Source: Neoechinorhynchus agilis (taxonomy: Eukaryota; Acanthocephala). Taken from it: a stretch of 64,000 nucleotides of DNA. Under the pieces are notes generated by a model. The model was not told where the DNA came from. It saw nothing but the letters and a program-made list of their open reading frames with translations, and did no database searches. Positions 48,183 through 58,529 of the stretch are shown piece after piece; position 1 is the stretch's first letter, and every line of letters starts with the position of its first letter. The DNA is taken from positions 4,588,001-4,652,000 of the forward strand of contig CM121341.1 in assembly GCA_051530055.1 (NCBI GenBank), in the 5' to 3' direction. Position numbers and translations under genes: made by a program.

Positions 48183-48640
48183 GCCAAGCGACTTGAGGGT
48201 ATTGGCTTTTGTAACAATAAACCGATTAATCTTGTGAAACACTACTTAATTTTCCAGTCGCATGATCAAGTTTTGGTTTTAGATGGGATAACGAAAAATC
48301 TTTATTTCCGATAGCTTTCACCGTCTTACGGCTTCCTCGGAAATCCACAAACACGCGGAGGGATTACGTTGACGTTAGACAAGCGATCGGATTATCAATG
48401 CCGTTCCTCAAATTGTGTTTCAAAGTTAATCAGCTCACTGATTCAAGTTGGTACCGCAAACCGTGCCTTAAATGGATAGTCATGAATCGAGATTCCCAAT
48501 TATCTTTGGGTAATGAAATAAGCAATTTATGCTAAAATGCATTGGTTAACACTGATTTGCTCATTGTCATTAACGGAGAAACGATTATCTCTAGACGGAG
48601 TGAATGCAATTATCGCGGATAATGGATAGGCAGTTCCAGT
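48183..48640. other. 3' flank of membrane-protein copy 1
   Basis: Duplicated essentially unchanged at 55714-56190. No gene was recognised; it carries AATAAA just after the stop codon (about 48217). Confidence 0.4.
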
Positions 48641-50870
48641 AGCGGTGTGATTGAAAAAAAAACGGAACGGTGATGGTTGTGCATCCCCATGGATCGGATT
48701 AAACTCTTCTGCCCTCATTACTCCCTCCACCCAACTTCAGCGTTTAAAACCTCCCCATTTATCCGTCTGGGATAAACGCAATCATCACATCCAAAACTTT
48801 ATAAAATTGTTCAACTCTAACATCCGCACATCCCACCCTGACAACACAAATGACTTTTCCTTGGCCATGTTCTCCTTAACTTCAATCACAAAATATTTTC
48901 TAACTCTCTTAAGAAAATCATTAGGATCTCGAACCGCGGCCCTCCATGGATAACTCCCATCTTGAAACTTCTTCAAAGGCAAGCTTCTAAGGCCCATCAC
49001 AATAACTCTCCAGACTTTCCCCGTTTGCAAAAAACACTAACTAACAAAATACTTGTGGCCCACAAAAACTTCCTTTTCTCTAAAATTCGATCAGGTGGCT
49101 ACTCAACATGGTGGCGGGCCGTCAAGGACTCTTGGTCTACGCTACCCGTATCCCTTCCTTAATTTGTCCTCTACTGAATTAAAACAGGTTCTAGATTCCA
49201 TCAATCAGAAAATCTGCCCTGACTCAATTTAAAGTCACTGCTCCACATCGGACCGCATCTTTCTGATCCTCCGAATTGCTTAAAATTAGTTTCAAATGTA
49301 GGATTTCATCTCTGAGGCATTCCTTACTGCAGATGTTGTTTCCACGATGCAGAAAGCCTTTGAATATCCATAGTGCATAACTATTTGTTTCAGTTGGCTT
49401 TACGTAGACCGATGTAGTAATTAGTGTTCCATCTAACCCTAATGCCTGAAAACTGTTAAAGTTATCCTTTTTCAAAAAAAGGACATCCAATGCCACTTAA
49501 TAATTCCGTCCAATAATCCATTCTACCCGCCGCTCTTTCAAAAATCATCGAAAAATGTTTTAAAACTCGCCTTCTCCCACTTCGCAACAGCAAATTATCG
49601 CCTCTACAATTTGGCTTCCGGCCCAAATTTTCTGCAACCGATGCCCGACTTTGCATTTATGGCACGCTCCTTCGAAACCTCGACAATGATCCTTCCCACG
49701 TCACCCGTCTCATTCAACTGGATTTATCGAATGCTTTCGACTCCGTGGACCATTCACTCCTTCTCCGGGCCCACTTCGATTTTGGTCTCAACTTGTGGCA
49801 GATCCGCTGACTCAAATCTTATCTTCACAATCGGAAACAGTACATTCACTGCCGTTCTACTTCTTCTATCAGCCTATCCCTCACCAAAGGCGTTCCTCAA
49901 GATGCCGTCCTATCACCACTTCTTTTTAATATTTTCATAGACGACCTTTAGCCTCTCTCCTCTTTCTCGAAGCTTTTCTTATATGCCGATGATATCACCC
50001 TCATCACCCATTGACCACCCCATCCTTCTTCTCCTTAACCTCCAACGAAATCACCCACATAAACGATTTCTGAACCAATCAGAAACTCCACATGAATTTC
50101 TTTAATGCTCCGAAATGATCCCCTCTCTTCAGAAACCCCACATCATTCCCTGAGCTTCTAAATGACATTCTACGAGTCACCTCCCACTCAGAATTCTTGG
50201 TTTCCAATTTCAATCTAATTTGAAATGGGGCTCATAGATCACAATGTCCCTCAAGGTCACAATACCTTTAAAATTTATCTCTTCAAACGCATCCGACATT
50301 TTGGAATCACTTCACCCGATCTCTACCAATATTACTTCAGCTTTATTTTACCTTCCTTCACCTACGGTTACCCCGTATTTTGCAACCTGTCCAAATCTCA
50401 AATCCGCCGTCTTGAAATTCTTCATAAAAGAGCATCTAAAATTTGCTCCCCATCTCACCGAATGCCTTGATGCTATTTTCGTTAAACAATCAAAACGTCC
50501 ATCACCCCTTGAATCACAATTTCTACCATATATCGTCCCATTTTTCTCATGAGCACAACACTCGTAATTTTAATTCGCTTCGTCATCCTTCGAACTCGAA
50601 ACTTTCTAAACCTAGGCTCCTTTTTTCCATGCTGCCCAATCTTTTCGGATATCAGAACTTGAAATGAACCTGAGGAAAAACTAAACCTCGCAAACTCTCC
50701 GTAGAACAATAACCACCAATTCGCCCACAAAAACGGACCTTCCAACCGAACCGGAGATTCCCACTGGAACGCACTCCTTTTCCACCCCAAAATCGATCAG
50801 AACTCGAGTGTTTTTGTGAGGACCCAAAGCTACAGGGCTAATCTTCTTTGTGAATCAACAAATCAGCAAA
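48640..50870 (+). mobile_element. LINE relic with reverse transcriptase (copy A)
   Basis: Frame-shifted plus-strand fragments of a non-LTR RT: LPLRNSKLSPLQFGFRPKFS, QLDLSNAFDSVDHSLLLR (motif A), GVPQDAVLSPLLFNIFIDDL (motif B) and YADDITLIT (motif C, about 49.98 kb). A thumb/C-terminal part reads FYLPSPTVTPYFATCPNLK, and a 3' tail near 50.83 kb has GAGGACCCAAAGCTACAGGG. The RT motif order is that of the CR1/Jockey group. Many stops and shifts; not functional. About 49.25-49.45 kb is replaced by a Penelope fragment on the other strand. Confidence 0.85.
49246..49450 (-). pseudogene. Penelope-like element fragment inside LINE copy A
   Basis: On the minus strand: DGTLITTSVYVKPTETNSYA, then KGFLHRGNNICSKECLRDEI and LHLKLILSNS. 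This matches the C-terminal side of Penelope RTs (TSVYRKPT...L...RAYKICS...E...L...L). It replaces about 205 bp that the duplicate LINE (56796-57000) retains. Confidence 0.7.
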
Positions 50871-51047
50871 TAAAACGTGTTGTTCTTACAGAATCCTTGG
50901 TAAAGTCCCTTTATTTTGAAGGCCCCATAAAAATTAATCCTCGTTTTAAAAAAACCCAGTTAACGCAGAAAAGTTTTTGTGAATATTTTACATAATTGAC
51001 CTCATAAAGATTAATATATCTTTTCCCCTAAAAACACTTTTTTCAGA

Positions 51048-51999
51048 ATGTCAAAATGGATTGCGTCTTCAATGTGTGTGTTATCGATTTGTCTTTTTTT
51101 ATGGACATTTACAGTTGGCTTATCGGAACGACTTCTTGGAGCTCTTCTGGTATTCGATATATGTTACACCGGTTCATATTTGACCGAGAAAGGACTAAGT
51201 GTTGATAAACGGAAATTCCCGCTTGGATTTATTCCTCGATTCCAAGTGCTTAGCGTGTTCGTTGCATCTAAACAAAACTTTTGCCTTCTTGGTGGTCACT
51301 TTTAAGAGGACAAAAGAGCTTACGACAACGTGGTTGTATATTTTATTTGTCATAAAAGAAGTTTGGATCCATGAGCACCACGAACCTCACCATCAAAGCC
51401 ATTCTGAGGACACCAAGTTTACCATTTTTAATTTTGTTATTTACATGAGCCACGTTTTGTGTTTAAAAGCGTTCCATCATCGAGCATTCGCATTCTCGGA
51501 TCCTTCAGACAAGATCTCTATTCCGCCTGAAGGATTCATAGCATTGGATCATGCGAATTCAAACATTTTTCAAGTAGTTTGGCCGTTCTCAAAAACGCGC
51601 CCGAACGCTTTTTTACTCATGGCGAATCTCATGATGATCTCAATTTTTTTAACGAGCATCGATCGAACTCATAGAAAAGCTCACATGCAACTTGTTTTGT
51701 TTACTATCATTGTTTGGATAACAATGTATCCGTTCTTTTCACTAACTTCGGGCATTCTACTGCACAAAACTGATCACTTCTTGAGAAGAGACGTTGACCA
51801 AATTCTCTCAAGATTTGGCGATCGCGTCGTGTTCAAGGATAGACAACATTGCTGGACAACGGGATTTGGTGAATACGCCGTTGTTACTATCAAAGGCTAC
51901 TGTTATTGTGGTAATCCTAAAGAGATTTCTAGAGAAATCAACAAACAAATATGCGATATTCTACCGTCAGTGGCTGCTGTTTGTGTTAATCTTGATTAA
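51048..51999 (+). CDS. SLC30A6: ZnT6-like zinc transporter homologue (SLC30A6)
   Basis: Exon 1 is 51048-51260 and exon 2 is 51307-51999, with a 46-bp phase-0 intron, giving 301 residues (human ZnT6 461). ZnT6 is a cation-diffusion-facilitator subunit that lacks its own zinc site and partners ZnT5 in the early secretory pathway. Matches include GALLVFDICYTG and GFIPRFQVLSVF (human FGFERLEVLAVF), and the C-terminal cytosolic domain SGILLHKTDHF...HCWTTGFGEYAVVTIKG (human HFWTLGFGSLAG). The HxxxD zinc ligands of active transporters are absent in both membrane positions, as in ZnT6. A His cluster, HEHHEPHHQSH, follows the third span; I do not recall it in vertebrate ZnT6. The long vertebrate C-terminal tail is missing. 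The ATG follows ACTTTTTTCAG-A directly, so a 5' exon or trans-splicing is possible. Confidence 0.85.
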
Positions 52000-52112
52000 A
52001 GTTTTGTCTTCTATCCCAATTTTAAAGCTGTTTTTTGTCTATGTTCCGTGAAGATGATTGGTTCTGACAAAAAAAGTGACTCGATTAGAAAAATATAAGC
52101 TGTATTTTATTC

Positions 52113-53048
52113 CTAATGAATATTTTCAATATCGAATACACGCCGCGCTCGTCTCATGAAACGATGTTCTAAAATTTCCCCGGTAGATAATCTTAAACAA
52201 GGTGAAAGACTCATGCATTTGTATAGTAAATCGAATAGATCGAGGTCCTCTAACTTTGGGAACTTTATCCTTGCCATCTTGTTCAGAACAACTTTATCGC
52301 TGTTAAATATTGTGCTAATAATTCCGTTTGAAATATACGGTTCACCGTAGACCATCTCGTAGAGAATGCAACCTAAAGCCCAAACATCGCATTTCGTTGA
52401 GTACATTCCATACGGCTTAATAATCGAATATTCAAAATCGAAATACAATCCAAAAAGAAAGAATATTCGATATCTATGAGCCAGAACTTCTGGGCTTACA
52501 TAGGGCAACGTTCCCCTGTAATAATTAAAACTCGGTTGCGGTTTAACAGTAATCGAGTACCCGAAATCGATTAATTTCACATTTCCGTCGTTTCCAAACA
52601 CAAAGTTCTCGGGTTTTATGTCCGCATGAATGATATCTCGTTCGTGCACCTCATTGACTGCCAAAACCATTGAATACCATAAGCTCATGTTCAATCTAAA
52701 TCCACGACGACTCAATGAGTGTTTATAAAGGTTTTCATTGCAAAGTTCCATAACTAATCGAGCGCGTTTTTCGTCCATGTTGAGTTCATAATCGTATAAA
52801 CGAGCAACTCTCGGACAATCACTGAGCTTTATGTAGGACCCAATCTCAGCCATGGATTGTGCGAAACATATCGTGGATTTCAATGGGTTTGTTTCATTGA
52901 ATGAACTTTCTTTTAATGCGACTGGCTCGTTCGTTTGTGATAAAATGCCGCGGTAGACCTTGTTACGGGATCTTCGGCCAAGTCTTCCTTTTAGACAAAT
53001 CTTATGACCGTTCACGAACACTGATGAATGGTTCCATAACGAAAACAT
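52113..53048 (-). CDS. Intronless TTK/Mps1-like protein kinase
   Basis: A single exon of 311 residues. Kinase subdomains are visible: VALKE (ATP lysine), RVARLYDYEL and LVMELCNENL (compare TTK IRLYDYEI and YMVMECGN), IIHADIKPENFVFG (catalytic loop, HAD for HRD), VKLIDFGYS (DFG), GTLPYVSPEV (P+1 loop) and KCDVWALGCILYEMVYG. The glycine loop is degenerate: GRLGRRSRNKVY has the first Gly but not the usual GxGxxG. About 15 extra hydrophobic residues (FFLFGLYFDFEYSII) follow SPEVLAHR; no splice sites allow their removal. There is no N-terminal TPR region as in TTK. Lack of introns beside intron-rich neighbours suggests retroposition. The gene is convergent with ZnT6. Catalytic competence is uncertain. 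Confidence 0.82.
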   Translation of the reverse strand: MFSLWNHSSVFVNGHKICLKGRLGRRSRNKVYRGILSQTNEPVALKESSFNETNPLKSTICFAQSMAEIGSYIKLSDCPRVARLYDYELNMDEKRARLVMELCNENLYKHSLSRRGFRLNMSLWYSMVLAVNEVHERDIIHADIKPENFVFGNDGNVKLIDFGYSITVKPQPSFNYYRGTLPYVSPEVLAHRYRIFFLFGLYFDFEYSIIKPYGMYSTKCDVWALGCILYEMVYGEPYISNGIISTIFNSDKVVLNKMARIKFPKLEDLDLFDLLYKCMSLSPCLRLSTGEILEHRFMRRARRVFDIENIH

Positions 53049-53219
53049 TCGTTCTTATGTTGTACAAGTCGAAATCACCTTCAGTTGGAAATCGTTTGCT
53101 ATTCGGACCGCTAATCTCGTTCATGAATGGGAAAACAATCTATTGCTCAAAATTGATGTTTGTTTTACAATGTGAAAAAAACATTGAAAGCAATTCCTGA
53201 TACAAAAGCAAAAACATTT

Positions 53220-54000
53220 GCTATATTTATACGAAGAAAAACAAAGCAGCAGCGGAACGAGGTGTTATTTTGCGAACATTTTAACGCTACTTTAATTGGG
53301 ATTTAATTATAGTTAAAAAAGGATCGGAGAAAAACTAAATTAGCTACCAGGTTTTAGTTTCATCAGCACGCCCAATCGCATTTTTATTCGTTTAACGCGA
53401 TTGGTTCCATGGCGAAAGAGAAAAACGCATGTTTACTTTCTAATAAAAAAATTTCTTCATCTTTTGCAAAGAAGAAAATTGCATATTTCCTGCAAAAAAA
53501 CTAATTTTTCTTCGTCTAATGCCATTTATTTTTATTCAAAAAATGAAAATCGCATGTATCCTTTTCAGTTTTAATTTTTCAATGAAATAACGCCAATTGT
53601 ATTATTCTAAAAATTGAAATTGCATATTACCTTTCCAATCGAATTAATATAACGAGATTGATTTTTTTCTGAAATTTAACATCGCATGTTTCTTGCCCAA
53701 ACGATTTTTTCTTCGCTCAACTCGATTTGGTTGCTTGCAAAAAGGAAAACTAGCGTTTCGTGTTTAATCAATTTTTTCGAATTTTGCCAAGAAGAAAATT
53801 GCATATTTCCCGTCCAATCCGATTTTACTTGGTGAAACGCGATTGGATTAATTCTAAAAAGAAAATCGCTTACTTTCTGCGAAATAAATACTTTAATTCG
53901 TATAACGCGATTGGCTTTATTCTAAAAATTAAAATCGAATATTACAGTTCAATCGAATTTATCCAACGAGATTGAATTTATTTTGAAAAAGGAAAATCGC
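53220..54000. repeat. AT-rich degenerate ~60-bp repeats
   Basis: Loose recurrences of AACGCGATTGG, GAAAATCGCATGTTTCC and GAAAATTGCATATTTCC appear at roughly 60-bp spacing about ten times. The same stretch is present inverted at about 62220-62960. No coding potential is apparent apart from a short incidental frame at 53760-53975. Confidence 0.6.
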
Positions 54001-54310
54001 ATGTTTCCCGGACAAATTCACTTTCTTACACTGATCTCCTCCTTAAGAAGGTCAATATTTTCTCTTGTTTCGTTAAGAATGTAGTTCCTAGATATTTTCT
54101 AAATAAGCTCAGAAAGCCGTTTATTTGTTTTTAGAATCATGTTTTACTAAGCAATAACATTTTGTTGATGATATTTCGCTGTAAATAGGTACAATCATTT
54201 CATCTCAAAACGAGTTGATTTGCAAGTTGGTGTAAAAGTAAACGTTACCGTAACGTTCGAAGAGATTTTCGAAGCACGTCAAGGCGTTTTATTGTTTCCT
54301 TTGGCAAATA

Positions 54311-55713
54311 ATGACTTCAATCAGAGCCTACATCGTGATAACTTCTGTCATTTTCCATACAATTCAATTTCTGATGTTCAGCGCATTTTTCAGAATGTAT
54401 TACATTTCATTGTAAGTCTTGTTTCTTCATTTATACACAAGATTATAATCCCATTAAAATTTAGTGATGGTCCACTCATCGAACTTTATCGATTTGATAC
54501 TGATTTCACTCCGTCCGATTTTACACTTATTCTATTCGCTCTCACGATGTTCGCAAAGGTAAGAATCATTTCTCGAAAAAGAAACATTGATGATCATTTT
54601 ACTCTCCTTTTTCCTTTAGGTATCAACAACTTCTTCTACTCATTACATTGATAAAGATGTATCGTCGGTAGCGATACGAGATATATTGTCTGTATTAATC
54701 TTAATGCTTTGGTATTTAGCAATTCAACTGCGGGCTTTCTTCGTAAGTCCAATTTTACTTAAGATTCTCAAAAACGAATTCTTAGTTTGTCGCAATTACT
54801 TCTGCATCTTATTTTATTGCACTATTGTCTTACCACAACGAACTTGTTGCTTTGTTTGATCGAAGGTACTGCTTTCATTTGGTCTCAATAATCATTGATT
54901 ATTTTAGCGTCCGTGGTATATCCTGGAATCAATTAGTGCTGCTTAATGCCAATTCAGGACTTATTGGAATGGCTATAATTCTGTCCGTTTACTCGTTCTC
55001 GGCTTGGATGTATTATGGGCTCATGTACGATAACGTTTCTTATTTTTGCGCACTTTTCATGCTTATTGTGAGCTGCAATTTATAGTTCTTTTTATAAATA
55101 ATTCTAAATTTTTTAGACAATCGAACTCATGTACTATAATGAAGTCAGACATGGACGAAAGTCGGTTCATATAAAGTGCATTGGATCCTATTTTGTAATT
55201 GCGTTCTTTTGCCTCGGTATGTAAAATGGTAGAGAACAATTTAAAATATTATTCGTTGATTGCTTTCTCGTGCAAACTTATAATTTCGGCGATGGATTGA
55301 TTTGTGTTTAGCGTTTTCTTCGTAGTTAACGTCTTCCATTTCGTCCATTTACGGACTCAGCAATTGAAATACTTCAAATAATTTAACTAGTAAACTCGTT
55401 GCCTCTTAGAAGAAGATTTGGGACGAAATTTCATCCGTCGGAATCAATAATCCCAATCGGATCCGTGGATTGCACATAATAGTTTCCGATTCTTTAGCTC
55501 CCTCTGGTTTAAATCGGTCGCGAAAACGTTTATTTTGATTGAAAAACCGTAACAATTTTTGTTTTAGAACAATTTTTGAGAGGCTATATTCCGATCGCGG
55601 ACCGATGCATCGAATATGTGACTCTGTTATTATCTTCGCTTGCAACTGGAGCCGTAAAGATGTGGATTTGGCGAAGAACACAAAAAGATAAAGTATTAAC
55701 AGCAATTGTATAA
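54311..55713 (+). CDS. Multi-pass membrane protein of unknown family, copy 2
   Basis: Seven exons correspond one to one with copy 1: 54311-54411, 54465-54558, 54620-54742, 54786-54865, 54908-55067, 55117-55216 and 55568-55713, giving 267 residues. The frame is intact throughout. It lacks the 33-bp exon-4 duplication of copy 1 and differs mainly at the C-terminus: FLRGYIPIADRCIEYV here against FLTVYIPTVDRYIEYV, and SSLATGAVK against FSLIHGAVK. The last intron (55217-55567) is long in both copies and almost identical. Divergence concentrated in the last exon could reflect relaxed or diversifying selection. Confidence 0.8.
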
Positions 55714-56189
55714 GCCAAGCGGCTTGAGGGTATTGGCTTTTGTAACAATAAACCGATTAATCTTGTGAAACACTACTTAATTTTCCAGTCGCATGATCAA
55801 GTTTTGGTTTTAGATGGGATAACGAAAAATCTTTATTTCCGATAGCTTTCACCGTCTTACGGCTTCCTCGGAAATCCACAAACACGCGGAGGGATTACGT
55901 TGACGTTAGACAAGCGATCGGATTATCAATGCCGTTCCTCAAATTGTGTTTCAAAGTTAATCAGCTCACTGATTCAAGTTGGTACCGCAAACCGTGCCTT
56001 AAATGGATAGTCATGAATCGAGATTCCCAATTATCTTTGGGTAATGAAATAAGCAATTTATGCTAAAATGCATTGGTTAACACTGATTTGCTCATTGTCA
56101 TTAACGGAGAAACGATTATCTCTAGACGGAGTGAATGCAATTATCGCGGATAATGGATAGGCAGTTCCAGTAGCGGTGTGATTGAAAAA

Positions 56190-57737
56190 AGGAAAAACGG
56201 AACGGTGATGGTTGTGCATCCCCATGGATCGGATTAAACTCTTCTGCCCTCATTACTCCCTCCACCCAACTTCAGCGTTTAAAACCTCCCCATTTATCCG
56301 TCTGGGATAAACGCAATCATCACATAGAAAACTTTATAAAATTGTTCAACTCTAACATCTGCACATCCCACCCTGACAACACAAATGACTTTTCCTTGGC
56401 CATGTTCTCCTTAACTTCAATCACAAAATATTTTCTAACTCTCTTAAGAAAATCATTAGAATCTCGAACCGCGGCCCTCCATGGATAACTCCCATCTTGA
56501 AACTTCTTCAAAGGCAAGCTTCTAAGGCCCATCACAATAACTCTACAGACTTTCCCCGTTTGCAAAAAACACTAACTAACAAAATACTTGTGGCCCACAA
56601 AAACTTCCTTTTCTCTAAAATTCGATCAGGTGGCTACTAAACATGGTGGCGGGCCGTCAAGGACTCTTGGTCTACGCTACCCGTATCCCTTCCTTAATTT
56701 GTCCTCTACTGAATTAAAACAGGTTCTAGATTCCATCAATCAGAAAATCTGCCCTGACTCAATTTAAAGTCACTGCTCCACATCGGACACCACAAAATCT
56801 TTCACGCCCACACCTGAAACTTTTGTTAACTTACCGATACCCCCATTTAGTTTCGTTATACGAAGTACTACAACATCTCAAGAAATTACCTCTAAATTCG
56901 TCCACTGAATCCGAAATCCCAAACTTGGTTCTTCGCTACATCATCCCCGAACTAATCGGCCCTCTCGCCCACATTACAAACTTCAGCTTTTTCTATTATG
57001 CCTGGAAACTGTTAAAGGTATCCTTTTTCAAAAAAAGGACATCCAATGCCACTTAATAATTCCGTCCAATAATCCATTCTACCCGCCGCTCTTTCAAAAA
57101 TCATCGAAAAATGTTTTAAATCTCGCCTTCTCCCACTTCGCAACAGCAAATTATCGCCTCTACAATTTGGCTTCCGGCCCAAATTTTCTGCAACCGATGC
57201 CCGACTTTGCATTTATGACACGCTCCTTCGAAACCTCGACAATAATCCTTCCCACGTCACCCGTTTCATTCAACTGGATTTATCGAATGCTTTCGACTCC
57301 GTGGACCATTCACTCCTTCTCCGGGCCCACTTCGATTTTGGTCTCAACTTGTGGCAGATCCGCTGACTCAAATCTTATCTTCACAATCGGAAACAATACA
57401 TTCACTGCCGTTCTACTTCTTCTATCAGCCTATCCCTCACCAAAGGCGTTCCTCAAGATGCCGTCCTATCACCACTTTTTTTTAATATTTTCTTAGACGA
57501 CCTTCAACCACTCTCCTCTTTCTCGAAGCTTTTCTTATATGCCGATGATATCACCCTCATCACCCATTGACCACCCCATCCTTTCTCTCCTTAACCTCCA
57601 ACGAAATCACCCACATAAACGATTTCGGCACCAATCACAAACTCCACCTGAATTTCTTTAATGCTCCGAAATGATCCCCTCTCTTCAGAAACCCCACATC
57701 ATTCCCTGAGCTTCTAAATGACATTCTACGGGTCACC
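56190..57737 (+). mobile_element. LINE relic with reverse transcriptase (copy A')
   Basis: Duplicate of the 48.64-50.18 kb LINE portion, with the same RT motifs (DLSNAFDSVDHSLLLR near 57.28 kb; YADDITLIT near 57.54 kb) and largely the same stops. This dates the stops before the duplication. Unlike copy A it keeps the original ~205 bp at 56796-57000. It ends abruptly, without the thumb or 3' tail. Confidence 0.85.
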
Positions 57738-57849
57738 GGGTCAAAATCCCTTATATATCATCTACATATCATAAACCCGATGAGGTTCGCAGAACGTCTT
57801 TAATACAAAAATTATTTTGCTTTCGAATTTCTCTTTCAAGTATTCTTTT

Positions 57850-58095
57850 CATCACTTTACTTATAGGTTCTTTTCTGGCGTGTTGAAATTGAAATGATTT
57901 TATGTTAAATAAGATATTTAGAAGGCACAATCCTGTACGCACTTATCAAAGTTGTTTGGAAGTGTTGACGATGTTCTTGCAATCAATATTGATAAAGGCA
58001 TACAAGATTATACCTTCGAAATATCGGATTGAAAATGAATTCATTTCAATTTCTACGCGCCATAAAACAAAAACTATGAACAGTGAAATCTTCAA
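57850..58095. repeat. Foldback element, isolated copy
   Basis: The arms TTTTCTGGCGTGTTGAAATTGA and TCAATTTCTACGCGCCATAAAA, with GGCACAATC...CTGTACGCACTTATCA inside, place it in the WDR7/PC2/PRP17 foldback family. It sits almost exactly at the centre of the large inverted duplication (about 58.1 kb). Confidence 0.75.
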
Positions 58096-58529
58096 ACACT
58101 TTACTTATAGTCTTTGAGGGTTAGAAGAGTTATTAGCACTGTAGGAAATTGTGGCATTTTCGTGCAGGTGTAACCAGTCTTTCCAACTGGATTTAGCCCT
58201 TTGGAATCGGATTTACAATAGGAACAACCATCTCAGGAGATTTTTCTTCCAATAATATAATCCAGTTGAAACCGTGCCAAACCACCACCCATTGCAATCA
58301 AAGATTTATTTCGGAACGTTATCACCATCCAATCAACCATTGTGGCAAACTTAATGAGACTGATTGATAATAATGTTGTTAATAAGAAATCGAAATTAAA
58401 TTTACGCTGATCAACAAATAATGCAGTTCTGTTAAATATATCACGAATGGGGTTCTTGTAGTTATTGATTAGTGACTCGAACATATATTTAACATTGTTG
58501 ATAAAATATGGTGAAGAAAATAAGAACTG
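58096..58529. other. Spacer 3' of the Penelope element
   Basis: It probably contains more of the element's 3' untranslated part. An 83-codon minus frame at 58233-58484 continues the AT-rich tail and is not assigned. Confidence 0.3.

Larger units (their letters stand above)
46390..50178. repeat. Segmental duplication unit, copy A (direct)
   Basis: From about 46.39 kb, at the edge of the RLE element, to about 50.18 kb this segment recurs in the same orientation at about 53.96-57.74 kb, offset about 7.56 kb. It contains the membrane-protein gene, its 3' flank and the first part of a LINE relic. The first ~350 bp are more diverged. Internally the copies differ at 49.25-49.45 kb, where copy A holds a Penelope fragment. 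Confidence 0.88.
52100..55757. repeat. Left arm of large inverted duplication
   Basis: This arm holds the kinase gene (minus), a degenerate AT-rich stretch and membrane-protein copy 2 (plus). The reverse complement begins at about 60451 and runs past the window end. Corresponding positions sum to about 116,200-116,240, giving a centre near 58.1 kb. The inner end is sharp at GGTTTATTGTTACAAAAGCC (right) and its complement (left, about 55757). The outer end of the left arm is not fixed because the right arm leaves the window. Confidence 0.9.
53960..57737. repeat. Segmental duplication unit, copy A' (direct)
   Basis: Second copy of the 46.39-50.18 kb segment, overlapping the left arm of the inverted duplication. 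The right end is abrupt at about 57737, where the LINE sequence shared with copy A stops. Nucleotide identity in the coding exons is high by eye, with few substitutions. Confidence 0.88.
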
